Positions 32,158-44,466 of a stretch of 64,000 bases of DNA are shown in pieces; the first letter of the stretch is position 1, and each line of letters opens with the position of its first letter. The DNA is from Campanula takesimana (lineage: Eukaryota > Streptophyta > Magnoliopsida > Asterales > Campanulaceae): assembly GCA_026119855.1 (NCBI GenBank), contig JAOWBW010000060.1:744001-808000 (forward strand). Reading direction: 5' to 3'. Under the pieces are notes generated by a model. The model had not been told where the DNA came from and did not search any database. It was given only the letters and a program-made list of their open reading frames with translations. Position numbers and translations under genes: made by a program.

Positions 32158-34686
32158 TGACACGCCCCCAGGTCCCGGGATCCCCTAATAGAACCTCGAA
32201 CCTGGATGGAGTGCCTAACGAGGAAAAAGAAACTTAACAAGAAACTTAATGACATTTGTTTAACAAACTGACATGATATATATATTCTAGAGTAAGGAGC
32301 TATACTAGCTCACAACACGAGTTCTAGACAAGAAAATTTAAAACCAAACTTAATACATACACAGCGGAAACATGCCTAGCACATAAGCTGGCATCAAGAG
32401 TACTATACAAGATGTCTGGTGACAACAAGAACTGAACAAGACTGTCTACCCCAAAATAAGGAGTTACAAAACCCATAATACATCGTCCTCACCAAGAGTA
32501 AAAGGACACAAGCCCCAAAATAATCACGACCTGCGAAGTAAGCTCCCAACTATGTCGAGCCTCACTGCGCACTATCCTTCCTTTCCTGGGGGGGGGGGAA
32601 ACAAATAAAGGGTGAGATAAATCTCAGTAAGCTATTAGATGCAACTACATGACATGTTATCATGCAATTCAAGTAGATACTCAAGTAATTATATATCAAG
32701 TATCATCAAGTAACAAGTATATGAGAGGATAATCCACTCATCAAGTAGCACATAAAGCTAATCAAGCAAGTTATAAGGATATTGCTTCCTTCCTTATTCC
32801 TCCCAAGAATACCATTGTTGTCGCAGCTTGTATTACTTTGACAATCACGATCAATAACAGGAACTGATTATTCAGTATATATCAGAAGACCCGGTAACCA
32901 GTGTCATTCTCAATATCAGTACTCATGATTATTCACGAGGTGTTCGGGACGGGAGTTTAGCATTCACTTAAGTCAGGCTTATTGCTCCAACTAAGGAAGC
33001 TATGCCCTTACTATGGCCGGTAGTAAAGGGTCGGGCGGAAATACATAGGGACCCGATTGTCACTTAAACCCCAGCTCTCGCGACAAGCGTGAACCTATAC
33101 ATTTTCGAACAAGCAAGGAGAACCAGCTGGACTCACACAAGAAAGTACAAGTAGATATTTACTTGAACTATGGGAAAAGAACTAATCCAAAAGTAGTGGA
33201 CTAGCTCAACAAGGAACATGCTTCAAGTAATCAAGAAGTCACCTTGTTATCAAGCAACTATATGCAATGTTTGCACATACACAACAAGAACATGTCTCAT
33301 ACACGTTAGTGCTTGTTCATAGCACTTTCTAGTTCACTACCATACATATGTATTGGTGTCAAGTCAAGTACAAGATTTTATTATCTTATATTCAAGTCCT
33401 CATCCATTTCTATGGATGTTCAAGTCATGTACAAGATTTTAAATGTCTTATACTTCAAGTTATAATTCCAATCTTTGGACATTCAAGCATGTATAAGAGT
33501 TATACATTTACTCTTACAAAATCCAAATCCTATTCTTAGGATATTCAAGTCTAAGACCTTATGCTAATGCCTCTAAGGTGCACAATCATTGGATTCACAA
33601 CAAGTATAACACATTAGTGCTTGTTCATAGCACTTTCAAGACATAAAGAAGAGATACTACTCTTATACTTAAGTTCTCATTTTAATTCAATGAATATACA
33701 TGTTTAAGACCAAGTCTGATGCCCCTAAAGTATCACAACCCTTGCTAGGACATCTTATACTAAGGTTATATACCTTAACTAGGGTTACTTCCAACTTATA
33801 CAAACTTTACACAATATTTTTGTTTTTCAGGTAACTGTGCGGTCGCACAAAATGAACTGTGCGGTCGCACACAAGCAGGTTACTTTCTTTGAAAAACCCT
33901 TCAGAAAGATGTGAGGTCGCATAATCATTTTTGTGCGGTCGCACAGTGTACTAAAATGCGAAATTTTTATTCTTTTTCAGGTTGAAATATTTTCCGTCCC
34001 AAACGTAGGAGTAACATTTACTAACCATTTCAACAACTCCAAAATACACTAACATGCTCAATTCACTTAATCCAAGTTCTTTCATTATGCTACACAGAGG
34101 AATTATACTCCCGTTGTCCCAAATTTACAAGTACCACAAAAATCACCCCAAACACAAAATTAACAATCACAAGTATTGAGAATAACGTTTATGCATGTTA
34201 TTACAAGTAAGGGGGAGCTAATAACTTACCTAGTCAAAATTCAAGTTGACCCAAACTTATTTCTGTTCGGCCTGGAACGCTCTACTCAACGCCACGAATA
34301 TTAATCCGGGATCGGAATCAAGAACGGAGGGATAATTAAACTCGAGGAGTCGGGAATAGGGAAAATTCTAAACCCTAGCTTATGAAACAGAGAGAGAGTA
34401 TACGTAATGATTTGGGTGAGAATGACTCTGAGGAAGGCAAACCCCAATTGATAAACTTAAACTTTCAAAGAATTGCACTTAGGCCCCCTCAAGTTTCACT
34501 TTTAACAAAAAGACCCCTAAAGTCAAATTTTCACAAATGACCCAAAAGTCAAAACTAGACATTTAACCACCTTAACTATTTAAAGCAGTTAAAACTTTAA
34601 CCCAAGTAAAACTAACACATAATATGCAAGTTCAAGTTTTTAACGAGTATGTCAAATATTTAACAAGAAATTCGATGGGTGTTACA
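32158..34686 (-). repeat. Gypsy 5' LTR
   Basis: Same length and nearly the same sequence as 25044-27572. Three TGTGCGGTCGCACA palindromes recur, the first near 33836. Confidence 0.95.
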
Positions 34687-34995
34687 GACTTTTTATGGTC
34701 AACATAAATGAACTTTGACCAACCATTAGTGACAATCTAATCATTCTAGGGAAATTCTAAAATTTGTAATTAATAAATCATTAAGTGATTTATTAATAAT
34801 AGTTTTTATAATTTTATTGTGATCATTAAATTGACACTAATGTTTGGTCAAAGTTTATTTTTATTAACCATAAAAAGTCAAAATGAGACTATCTTTTGGG
34901 ACATAAGGAGTATTAAAGAAGTACATTCCCATGATAGATGATAATATTTCTACACATAATTTATTAAAAAAAAAAGAAGAAAGATAATAATAAAT

Positions 34996-34996
<1 letters not shown>

Positions 34997-35036
<40 letters not shown>

Positions 35037-35046
35037 AGGGAGGGAG
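34997..35046. repeat. (AG)n then (GGGA)n microsatellite
   Basis: An uninterrupted AG run followed by GGGA units. Confidence 0.92.
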
Positions 35047-35095
35047 CACTACTCTTTTGTTCTTTTTCAAGCAAGCAGAGAAATGTTTTAGATTA

Positions 35096-35277
35096 GAATA
35101 ATACTAGGGGTATAAAAAAGTCATAAAATCTTGCTCACAAAATTCTAAGTGTAATGATTTTATTGGTGTTTTAAATTAGAGTGTAGCGGGTCCATTATCG
35201 ATGCAACCAATAAAATATCGCCACCTCATTTTGTGAGCAAGATTTTATGACCTTATTTTGTGCCCCTAGCATTGCTC
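35096..35277. mobile_element. Mutator-type MITE, GAGCAAT family, copy 3
   Basis: 182 bp with a perfect 9-bp duplication TTTAGATTA (35087-35095 and 35278-35286). Ends and core as in 23389 and 24548. Confidence 0.88.
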
Positions 35278-35286
35278 TTTAGATTA

Positions 35287-36204
35287 ATTAATGTATTACA
35301 AACTTAGTCTTACTTTCTTTTATAAAATTATTATATATATATAAGGGATTAAGATGGCCTTAAGATAATTGTTGGATAAAATCTTGTAAATATTGAAAGG
35401 AAAACGATTACAATATAATTGAAATTACAATAACAAATTGAAAGAATGAAAACATGAAAAGAAACGATAAAACCGTATTTAGTCACTTGTATCCGAGTCG
35501 TGTAAACCAACACTCTCCTTAAGACTAATTAATCCCCTTTATGAGTGCTTGAGATTTAATGGGCGTTAGTCTCCTAGGATAAAACGGATTGATCGGATGC
35601 AACTCCGCACTTGAGCCTTCCCGCGAAATGAACTATGCTTGGACAAAATCACCATTCCAATTATTCTAGGAGGCCAAAGGAAGAAGATGAGCAAATTGCA
35701 AGAGGGAGGAAGAAGATTGATGAGAAACTCTCTTTTTTGTGTGTTTTCTTTTTCATCTTTTTTCTTTTCCAAAAAAGACTTGTGGGTGTTTCTTTTATAG
35801 CTCAAAACCCCCTAAGGATTAATTCACCGATTAATCCATATATTGATGATCAAGTTAATTTCAACAATTAACATTGTCATCAATAGTTTGCAAGTTACAT
35901 TTGCAAGTCAATAATGGAAATTAAGCTTGGAAGTAATTCTTGGAAATTAATCTTGAATTAAAAGAATTATAATTCAATAAAAGTGGCAAAATCTATCAAC
36001 TAGTTTTTCCATTCTTTTCACATTTCCAACTTCCATCAACTTATTTGAGCTATAATATTTTTATTATCCAATCTTCAAATTGAACAAATAAATAAATCAT
36101 TTTCATATTCTCACGAAATAGAACATGAACCCTGAAAGAAATAGGCGGCTAGGACTGTTCTGGAAAACAACCACTTGACAGGACACTTGTGATCAAAGAT
36201 GATC
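35287..36204. other. Unassigned AT-rich sequence
   Basis: No supported gene. The 35566-35871 ORFs on both strands are low-complexity. May be old retrotransposon sequence. Confidence 0.4.
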
Positions 36205-36212
36205 ACACAAGT

Positions 36213-36670
36213 TAGGGATGACCCAACCGGCCCGGAACCGGAAAACTGGACCGGAACCGGACCGGAGAAGCCCGGAACCGGAGCGAACCGGCGAGTTAAC
36301 CGGAACCGGAGTAACCGGAACCGGTGTAACCAAGGGCCGGTTAAGGTTCACATAAATGGCGAACCGGACCGGCGTTTCCATTAAAAAAAATAAAAATCCC
36401 TTGTTTTTTAATAAATTTTAACATGTTTATTCAATATTATATGATAAATAAAAAAAATCTCTTGTTTTTCAATAAATTTTAACCTGTTTATTCATTATTG
36501 TATGATAAAAAAATAAAAAAAATGTAGTGTGGAACCGAACCGGAATCGTACCGGAACCGGATTGTGATGACCGGAACCGGTGTAACCAAGGGCCGGTTAA
36601 GGTTCACATAAATGTCGAACCGGAACCGGCGGTTCCGAACCGGAACCGAAACCGGCATTGGTCATCCCTA
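36213..36670. mobile_element. Non-autonomous hAT, TAGGGATGACC family
   Basis: 458 bp, perfect 8-bp duplication ACACAAGT (36205-36212 and 36671-36678). Ends TAGGGATGACC and GGTCATCCCTA. CCGGAACCGG motifs crowd both ends. Internal direct duplications of AAGGGCCGGTTAAGGTTCAC (about 36330 and 36583) and of an ATAAATTTTAAC block. Confidence 0.9.
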
Positions 36671-36678
36671 ACACAAGT

Positions 36679-37860
36679 GACATCACAACTGTCCTATCAA
36701 CTGGCGACGAAAAGAGTAAATGCAGCGGAATTTTAAAGACAAAAATTAAACACTTTAGCAAGAATTACTTGCTGGAAAACTTTCATTAATAAAGAGGTCT
36801 TGCTGAATACAAGACAATGAAAGAAACAAACAACGAAAATATCAAACTATTCTAGATCACTAGAACTCACAAAAACACTCAAACACCTTGAAGTCTTGAT
36901 GAACAAGAACGCAAGGACTCTTTCACAAATAAAAATCGCACTCTCTGAATTTCAGAATCCGTAGTTCATGACTGAATATGTTCGGCTTTTTATAGACATG
37001 GGATTGAGAAGTTTTCTTGGAGAGTTGATCTTCTTGGATGTCAATCTTTAATGCCATCCAATCATTCCATATGAAGAGAGTCCATCTTTACCTAAAATAC
37101 AAAACAATAACTAACAAAGATAAACATTAGTAGGTTAGTCAAGTAAATCAAAATCAATATCCTAAAATAAACTACTCCTAATATAAATAATTATTTAAAC
37201 TATAATTGAATTAAACTAAATATACACATAATTATTAAATTAAATAAACTCTAAATATATACACTAAATAAATCAGAATCACAAAGACCCAAAATAAAAT
37301 ATAAGAATATTTCATACTCTTTCAAACCCACAATAATTTTTGTCCAACGACAAACGATTCTGGCAAGGAAATGTCAACAATTTCCTTCACACACAACACA
37401 CTTTTCCAACAATCCCTCACATGAAGGAAATTGAGGACGAGATTGGTGATAGAGTCCGGCAGACAAAAACTTGCATACGAAGGTGTGGGGATGTTGCCCA
37501 TTGAATCTCCGCTCGTACTAGCATATTTACTCTACTCGCAAGTTGATAGACGCGATGTCCTTGAATCGATATGCTTTTTGTGTAGCCGATCATATACTAG
37601 ACACAAGTAATGTCCTAACATATTTCATTTCATCAGTTATAAATTACCAAAACAAGATACCAGTTACCACCCAAGTTGGAGCAAAACAAATCTATGGATG
37701 CCTCTAAAAATATAGAGTCAAGCATCAAACCCAAATTAAGACAGCAGAAATAGTCCACCCCTAGTGAATGTCGGTTATTATAATGCATCATAAAAATACA
37801 AATAGTCGTAGAGTCTTTAATATGAAATTATTATATTGTAGAACATATTAACCTCTTTTG
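36679..37860. repeat. Possible LTR remnant, minus strand
   Basis: Contains ATGCAGCGGAATTTTAAAG near 36719, similar in style to the Copia LTR (GCGCAGCGGAATTAAGC), and a minus-strand TATA-like TCTATAAAAAGCC near 36990. No partner LTR or coding part seen; weak call. Confidence 0.3.
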
Positions 37861-38041
37861 CTCTCCGTCCATCCCAAAATGATCTTCGCGTTTGACTATT
37901 CAAACTTTTTAAGAACACGAACACTTGCTTCACTAGCCATGTTTTATTTATGCACTTTTAAGCTTAAATTGTAGAAATGTGAAGAACTTTTTGGGACAGT
38001 GAGAAATGGCAAATGAGAAGATCATTTTGGGACGGAGAGAG
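37861..38041. mobile_element. Stowaway MITE, degraded left end
   Basis: CTCTCCGTCCATCCCAAAAT on the left, TTTTGGGACGGAGAGAG on the right. About 180 bp, sister of 38643-38822. Confidence 0.8.
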
Positions 38042-38454
38042 TATTATATTTGATTATTTACCATAGACATCAAACTTTGTTATTATGTTTTGTACTTGGT
38101 GTAGAATTTATGTCCTTGCTCGACGGTAGCTGTTTTACTTGGTATTACTATATGCATTAACTTATTCTCATTTTAAAAGAGAATGCCGAGATCATACGTT
38201 AAGAAGATGATAATTTTTTTAAAAAAAATGTTTAATCTAGATACACATGAAAGCTATTGTTTTGTATCTATCAAATAATTTATGTCGTTCAATTTCAATG
38301 ATTTTTTTTTTTAAAGGAATTTCAATGGAAATGTTAGAAAATAAATGAGTCTTCCTTATGATTGCAAAGATTAAAAATCAAAATTGCAATTTTTAGTTTA
38401 TTAATTAAAGTTTCTGAGAGTTTAACGGACTAATTAGAAGCGCATATTTGTTCT

Positions 38455-38457
<3 letters not shown>

Positions 38458-38487
<30 letters not shown>
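38458..38487. repeat. Poly-T tract
   Basis: A run of about 30 T. Confidence 0.9.
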
Positions 38488-38488
<1 letters not shown>

Positions 38489-38642
38489 TATTACATTCGA
38501 GACATAATTTGGATGTATTTTAATATTTGGATTGAGATTGTAATTCTCTCACTTTTGTATCTTTCCCTTTAAAGTATAGCCTTGCTTTTGCCAAAATCAA
38601 AATCATAATCTTGTGCCATCAAGTAGTTAGGTCTAATATATA

Positions 38643-38822
38643 CTCCCTCCGTCCCAAAGTGATCTTCCTGTTTGACTATTCAAACTTTTTAAAGATAAGA
38701 ACACTTGCTCCACTAGCTATGTTTTGTTTGTGCACTTTTAAAGCTTAGATTGTAGAAACGAGAAGAACTTTTTGGGACAATGAAACATGGCAAATAAGAA
38801 GATCATTTTGGGACGGAGGGAG
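38643..38822. mobile_element. Stowaway MITE
   Basis: CTCCCTCCGTCCCAAAGTGA and TCATTTTGGGACGGAGGGAG, TA-flanked, 180 bp. Confidence 0.93.
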
Positions 38823-39599
38823 TATATAAATATATGTGTGTATGTATAAATATTTTACCATACCAAAATTATGCATAAAATATACGATAAAATTAAAAGA
38901 AGTACTAGTATTTAAAAATAGAAGAGAAAATAGGAACCTCAGCTGGATTAAAGCCAAAATTAAAGAGTTTAAAATTTACTTCTTGCAAATATACATCTAC
39001 CAGTAATTTTTTACACACTTGAAATACAGATAAATAAAAATGTAATAATAGAAAAAGGTAGTGTCATAAAAAATATCCAAACAAGGTATACTATAAGTAA
39101 TGTGCACGCTAAGAAGGATTAGAGAAAATCTTGTAAGAAAATCAAGAAAAGGAAACATGCAATTATATACTCCGTATATAATAATAATAATAGGAAAAAT
39201 CTTATTATAAGAGACAAAAAGACCAAAAATAATCTTATTATATTTATAGGTTTTTGTCATTAGCATTGACTTAATATTCCCGTCATGGCACTTCTTTTGT
39301 GTCTGTTTGGAACCACAAAAATCAAATAAATAATAAAATCAGTGCATTTCCTTAATTCATTTTTAATTTATTTCCTTTTTGAAAGAATGGGTATATGTAA
39401 ATATAATATGGCAAGCAAAACTTTAAATACTTCCACCTCACCTTCATTTTATAAAACTTAATCATATTGTATTTATTTTAATTTATTTTAAAATAAATGT
39501 TAGATGTTATAATTAATTTTTTTTTTTATTAATATCAGTAATTTTTTATTGTACAAACAATTTAGCGAAGGTGGAAGCATCTTATCAGATGAAGAAATA
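38823..39599. other. AT-rich intergenic
   Basis: Only low-complexity ORFs; nothing recognised. Confidence 0.5.
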
Positions 39600-41118
39600 C
39601 TCCCTCCGCCCGTACTTATTGTAAACAAATGGGAAAATACATAAATATGCCCCTGAACTTAGGGATTGGATGCATATATGTCCCTAACGTCGTTTATTGA
39701 CACATTTTCCCCTCAACTCAATGAAAAATAGAGCATATTTGGCCTCCGTTAATTTTTTTCATCAAAAAAATTAACTTTTCATCCAAAATTTAACGACTAC
39801 ATGAATACCTAAATTGAATTAAACAACTTGAAAAGGGATATATTGTGAATCATTAAACTATATTATCCTGAAAAATATTTATTAAAAATTAAAGTACTTA
39901 AATAAAACAAATTAAGCTGAGAAGTAGTAAAAAAAAAGAAAAATAAAGATATTAATGAAGTTTTATTTATGACATACTGCCAATTTTAACATAAATTTTT
40001 ATTTACAAATTTAATACAATCTTATAGAGAGAGTATATGATATTCTTGCTAAACACTTTATATTTTTATTTTTATTTTCAAATGTAAATGGAAATGTAAA
40101 AATTAAATGGTAGAAAACTAACTTAAGAAAAAAAATTAAAAGTTGGCAATTCCTTTTAAGATGTATTTAATATAAAAATAATAAATATTCATTTGGATGA
40201 GAATATCATTTAAACCTACTTATTTATAGTTAAACTTAATAAATGATGTTAATAAATGATGGAGAATGATAAAGATTAATTTAGAGATAGTTTTGAGTTT
40301 GAACGTATTTATTTTATTTCAATTATTTTCGAATTTAGTATGTTATTATATGATCCGTATTGCAACAAATAATTATCAAAATCAACTTATGGTTATAATG
40401 ACGGGCTGTGGTGGATGAAGTGGTGGTGTAGCGGGGATTTACCCCCGTTCTTACCAAATCCTTGCTCTTGCTCTTATAGCTTTTGGTCATGTTTTTTATA
40501 TTGATAGATGATAGTCATGATTAATTTTACAAAATTAAGATTTTTCCAAAATTAAAGTAAGAGTCTGTGACTTTTTATAATTTAGAAAAAAATAGTTTCT
40601 CAAAATATTGTGATTAATTAAATATCAATTATTAAAAAATAAAATATATGGCATACTGTCAATTCTATAATTAATATTCTTTAGGATATGTAATTTGATA
40701 GTTCACAGTTTATCCATTTTCAAGTTGTTTAATTCAATTTAGGTCTGTAATCTTTAAATTTCGGATGAAAAGTTAAATTTTGGATGAAAAAATTAACAGA
40801 TGTCAAATCTGCCCTATTTTTCATTGAGTTGAGGGGCAAATGTGCCAATAAACGACGTTAAGGGCATATCTGCATCCAATCGCTAAGTTCAGGGGCATAT
40901 TTCTGTATTTTCCCGCTAACAAATTGAAGTATACGGGGATTAAAAAAATATATTTAAAAAGTAAGTATTATGATTGGGTAGGAGAGAGAAAATAAGTTAG
41001 TGGATAGTTTTTGTGAGTGGATAGGAGAGAGACAAGTGAACATTTTTTTGAGTAATTAGCATTAAATATGAACGCTCAAAAATAAAAATAAGCAGCAATA
41101 AGTACGAGACGGAAATAG
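39600..41118. mobile_element. Stowaway MITE split by a Mutator-like element
   Basis: Left end CTCCCTCCGCCCGTACTTAT and right end ATAAGTACGAGACGGAAATAG are inverted mates. The MITE interior resumes at 40915. Confidence 0.78.
39631..40914. mobile_element. Mutator-like element nested in a MITE
   Basis: Inverted repeats of ~210 bp beginning GGGAAAATACATAAATATGC (right end GGGAAAATACAGAAATATGC when reversed). Flanks GTAAACAAAT and GCTAACAAAT are an imperfect 9-10-bp duplication. 1284 bp, no transposase. Confidence 0.78.
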
Positions 41119-41432
41119 TAGTTAAGAGTCGTTCCCATGGTAGCCAACGGTAGTACAGTCACACTTGATTAGATAAAGCTGGCGTTTGGGAATTGGGTTC
41201 TTCCTTTTGTTGCCGACTTGGGTTGTCTAGGTGGACAAACGGTGTGCACGATTGGCCGTTAAGAACCAATGGATTGGACCCACCTTTTTTATGATGTGAA
41301 TCGATGGCCATGAATAGTTCTGTGGCAACGCTTGACTCGCGATACTTAACAGGTCCCACCGGAATAAACCTTCCCCGTTCTTGGTCCCATTCATCGAGCT
41401 AGTGCCACATGTTTTACCACTAACAACTACTA

Positions 41433-41688
41433 CTCTGTTCCAAAACAATTTGCATAGTTTGATAAAAATTGATCAAATTAGTAACACTTTAACTTCTATG
41501 TTGTAAAAGATTTGATGATTCAAATAAAAATAAAAAAAATGTTATCTATAATATTTTTGATGGTGAGTTAATAACAAATTTTTTATTTTTTATTAAGATC
41601 ATCATTTTTTTTATAAAGTCTTAGTCAAATTATACTTAAGTTGACCATTTTGATCAAAATGGTGCAAGTTGTTTTGGGACGGAGGGAG
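41433..41688. mobile_element. Stowaway MITE
   Basis: CTCTGTTCCAAAACAATTTG and the inverted GTTGTTTTGGGACGGAGGGAG, TA-flanked. Confidence 0.85.
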
Positions 41689-41949
41689 TATCTGCTATCT
41701 CATTTTCTCTCTCCTTCCACATACATCAATTATTTTATTCTTAATTTTTACGTATTAAATTTTAGTAACCATTAATTTTGGATAAAAAGAGTAAATAAGA
41801 GTCTGAAGTTTGGGGTTGTTCGTGGAAAATAGTCGATAAGCTCCTACTTCTTCACGCACTTTTTAAGAGTATTGAGTATTGAATTGCAGAAAAAAATACT
41901 AGATTTTTTTTTTTAAAGATCAAAACTAAACAAAAATAGAAAGATGGTA

Positions 41950-43170
41950 CTCCCTCCGTCCAGAGTGTATGTCCACCTTTCCCTTTTAGTTTGTCATAGA
42001 GTACATGTCCACTTTCAAAAATGACAAATAATATTTACAATTCCTCCCACTTATTCTCTCTCTTACTTTACTCACAACACCAATCAACCAACTATTCTCT
42101 CTCATTTATTTTCACTCCTACTTTACTTTTATACTCACAACACTTAAATAACTTCCACCATATCTTAATCGGGTTAATCTCATTTTAGTACCTTGAGGTT
42201 TACATGTCGTATCAAATGGGGGCCTATAGTATGATTTTTCTCATTTTAGGGCATGAGGTTTTATTTTTGTATCAAGTCGGGACCTAGGCAAAATTTCTGT
42301 TAGATTTTGGATGGAAATGTAGCATTTGCCATCCAACACCTAATTTATCATGGGGTTTTTAGTCATTTCACAATGTTCACTACAAGAATAAGCATATCAA
42401 CTCAAGGTGGCTAGCAAATGAGTATATTGGAGAGTTAAGGGAGATCCAAGGAAAACAGCTAGGGATTTTATGCCATGTTGTTTTCCTGTTAGATTTTGGT
42501 GATTTTTTTTTTTTTTTTTTTTTTTTTAACTTTGGTGAATTTTTTTTTTTTTTTTAAAAAAAACATGGAATATAGTGTTAATTTGTCAATGTTTTTGTTT
42601 TTGAAATAATGAATGCATGAGCGATGGAATATTTGGATTATTAAAATTATTTAGTTTATAGTTAAAAGAAAAGCATATTTCGTTTATTGTATTTTTTTTT
42701 TATTTTTTTTTTGCTTTTAAAGAATGAATGTCAGTTTTTTAAAAACAAAAAGAAGGCCAGTTTTTTAAAAACAACAGAAGATCAGTAAAATATTTTTGCT
42801 AGTGTATTGTTTCAATTTTTTCAAAATTTATGTTACATATAAATATAGTTCGATTTTACAATGATACAAATGTGTAAAAAAAAAGTAAAGCAAGAGCTTT
42901 AAAAATATTTGACATATGAATTGACCAAAAACCCATGATAAATTAAGTGTTGGATGGCACATGCAACATTTCCATCCAAAATCTAATAGAAATTTTGCCA
43001 AGGTCCCGACTTGATACAAAAATACAACCTCAGGCCTTAAAATGAGAAAAATTATACTATAAGCCCCCATTTGATACTACATGTCAACATCAGGGTACTA
43101 AAATGAGATTGGCCCTATCTTAATCTCTGTGTAAATGAGAGGGTAAACATATACTATGAGACGGAGAGAG
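41950..43170. mobile_element. Stowaway MITE split by a Mutator-like element
   Basis: Left CTCCCTCCGTCCAGAGTGTA, right ATACTATGAGACGGAGAGAG; TA on the left, eroded on the right. Host of the element at 42181. Confidence 0.78.
42181..43115. mobile_element. Mutator-like element nested in a MITE
   Basis: A perfect duplication TATCTTAATC (42171-42180 and 43116-43125; 9 or 10 bp depending on the boundary). Inverted repeats of ~190 bp start GGGTTAATCTCATTTTAGTA. 935 bp, interior rich in poly-T, no transposase. Confidence 0.88.
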
Positions 43171-43270
43171 TGATAGTTAACTAGTATACATAAAAGGCTT
43201 TTAAATAGTAAATATTTAAAATAGGGGCATTTATGCCACCTAAAATTCCTTCAATGTGTAGTGTAATCAA

Positions 43271-43299
43271 TAAAATATATATATATATATATATATATT
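43271..43299. repeat. (AT)n microsatellite
   Basis: AT dinucleotide run. Confidence 0.85.
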
Positions 43300-43426
43300 A
43301 TAGTTGGTGAGGAGAGCCATGGTGTTGCCACATAGATAAGTCTTAGAGAAATGTTGCATTTAGTGTTGCCACATCATTACCACTCTTATAAATAAGAGAC
43401 TTTTCAAATTCTTTTTCTTAGCTAAT

Positions 43427-44225
43427 AGTATTGGCTAATAGTATTAGTTACTATATAGGGTAACTATAATAGTTAACTAATACTTATAATAGTAATAGTT
43501 AATATAATATGTAATTAATATAGTTAACTACTATAGTAACTAATACTTATAATAGTTAACTATATACTTATAATAGTAATAGTTACTATAATAAGTAACT
43601 ATTATAGTTAACTACTATAGTAACTAATACTTATAATAGTAATAGGTACTATAATAGGTAACTAATATAGTTAACTACTATAGTAACTAATACTTATAAT
43701 AGTAATAGTTAACTATTATAGTTAACTATTACTACCTACGTCCCAGAGTAAGAGTCATACTTTCTATTTTGATACGTCACAGAGTAAAAGTATTTTTCCT
43801 AAAAGGACAAAGAATCTTTATTATTCATCTCAGTCATTCTCTCTCCTACTTTACTTTTATACTCACAAAATCAATCAACTCTTATTATTCACACCCACTC
43901 ATTCTCTCTCCTAATTTACTTTTACACTCACAACATTTACTTTACTTCCATCATTTCTTAATTTCCGTGCAAATAGGAGATAGGACTCTTACTCGGGGAC
44001 GGAGGGGGTAATATTTAACTATTATAACTAACTAATACTATTATAGTATTAGTTAATTATAATAGTTAAATATAATTGTTAACTATAATAGTTACTATAT
44101 AAGTTAATTATTATTATTAATAGTATTAGTTAATCATAATTGTTATAATATATATTAACTATTATTATTAATTATATTATTTAATCATAATAGTTACTAT
44201 ATATGTTAACTATTACTATTAATAC
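43427..44225. repeat. TAACTA/ATAGTTA low-complexity array
   Basis: Degenerate repeats built from ACTATAGTAACTAATACTTA and ATAGTTAACTA, self-complementary over long stretches and interrupted by the MITE at 43732-44008. Confidence 0.85.
43732..44008. mobile_element. Stowaway MITE
   Basis: CTACCTACGTCCCAGAGTAA and the inverted TTACTCGGGGACGGAGGGG, TA-flanked, inserted in the TAACTA array. Confidence 0.87.
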
Positions 44226-44466
44226 CATTAGGTTTTTTGAAATATTCATACAACAGACTTAAATGTACTTCTAAATAAACTAAAAAATATATTTATTACA
44301 ACTATGTACAACCAAAGCTATGAAAATGTTTTGATTAATTTAAAATATACATATATTTTCAATTAAAATTATTATGTTAATTTATCAATTAAAAACATCA
44401 AAAAAGGAAAATACAAAAAACATTAACGAAATAGATTCCCGTGCAGAGCACGGGTTACCTACTAGT

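Larger units (their letters stand above)
25044..34686 (-). mobile_element. Gypsy (chromovirus-type) LTR retrotransposon, complete
   Basis: 9643 bp, flanked by a 5-bp target duplication GACTT (25039-25043 and 34687-34691). LTRs are 25044-27572 and 32158-34686, both 2529 bp and, by my reading, differing at only about seven positions. Order on the minus strand is LTR, tRNA-Met primer site, Gag with two zinc knuckles, protease, RT, RNase H, integrase, chromodomain, polypurine tract, LTR. This order and the chromodomain place it among chromoviruses, probably the Tekay/Del side (inference). Coding is interrupted by five in-frame stops, so it is non-autonomous despite its youth. Confidence 0.95.
25004..34910. 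mobile_element. Stowaway-like MITE split by the Gypsy element
   Basis: Left piece 25004-25043 (CTGCCTCTGTCCCAGAAAAA) and right piece 34687-34910 (ending TTTTGGGACATAAGGAG) are inverted mates sharing AGATAGTCTCATTTTGACTT. They are TA-flanked and joined by the Gypsy insertion. Confidence 0.8.
43184..44466 (+). mobile_element. Helitron-like element, 3' end clear
   Basis: The 3' end has hairpin CCCGTGC-AGA-GCACGGG (44438-44454), then TTACCTA and terminal CTAG followed by T (44462-44466), a classic Helitron terminus. The 5' limit is uncertain; I place it near 43184 only because the MITE ends at 43170. No Rep/helicase, so non-autonomous. Confidence 0.55.
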
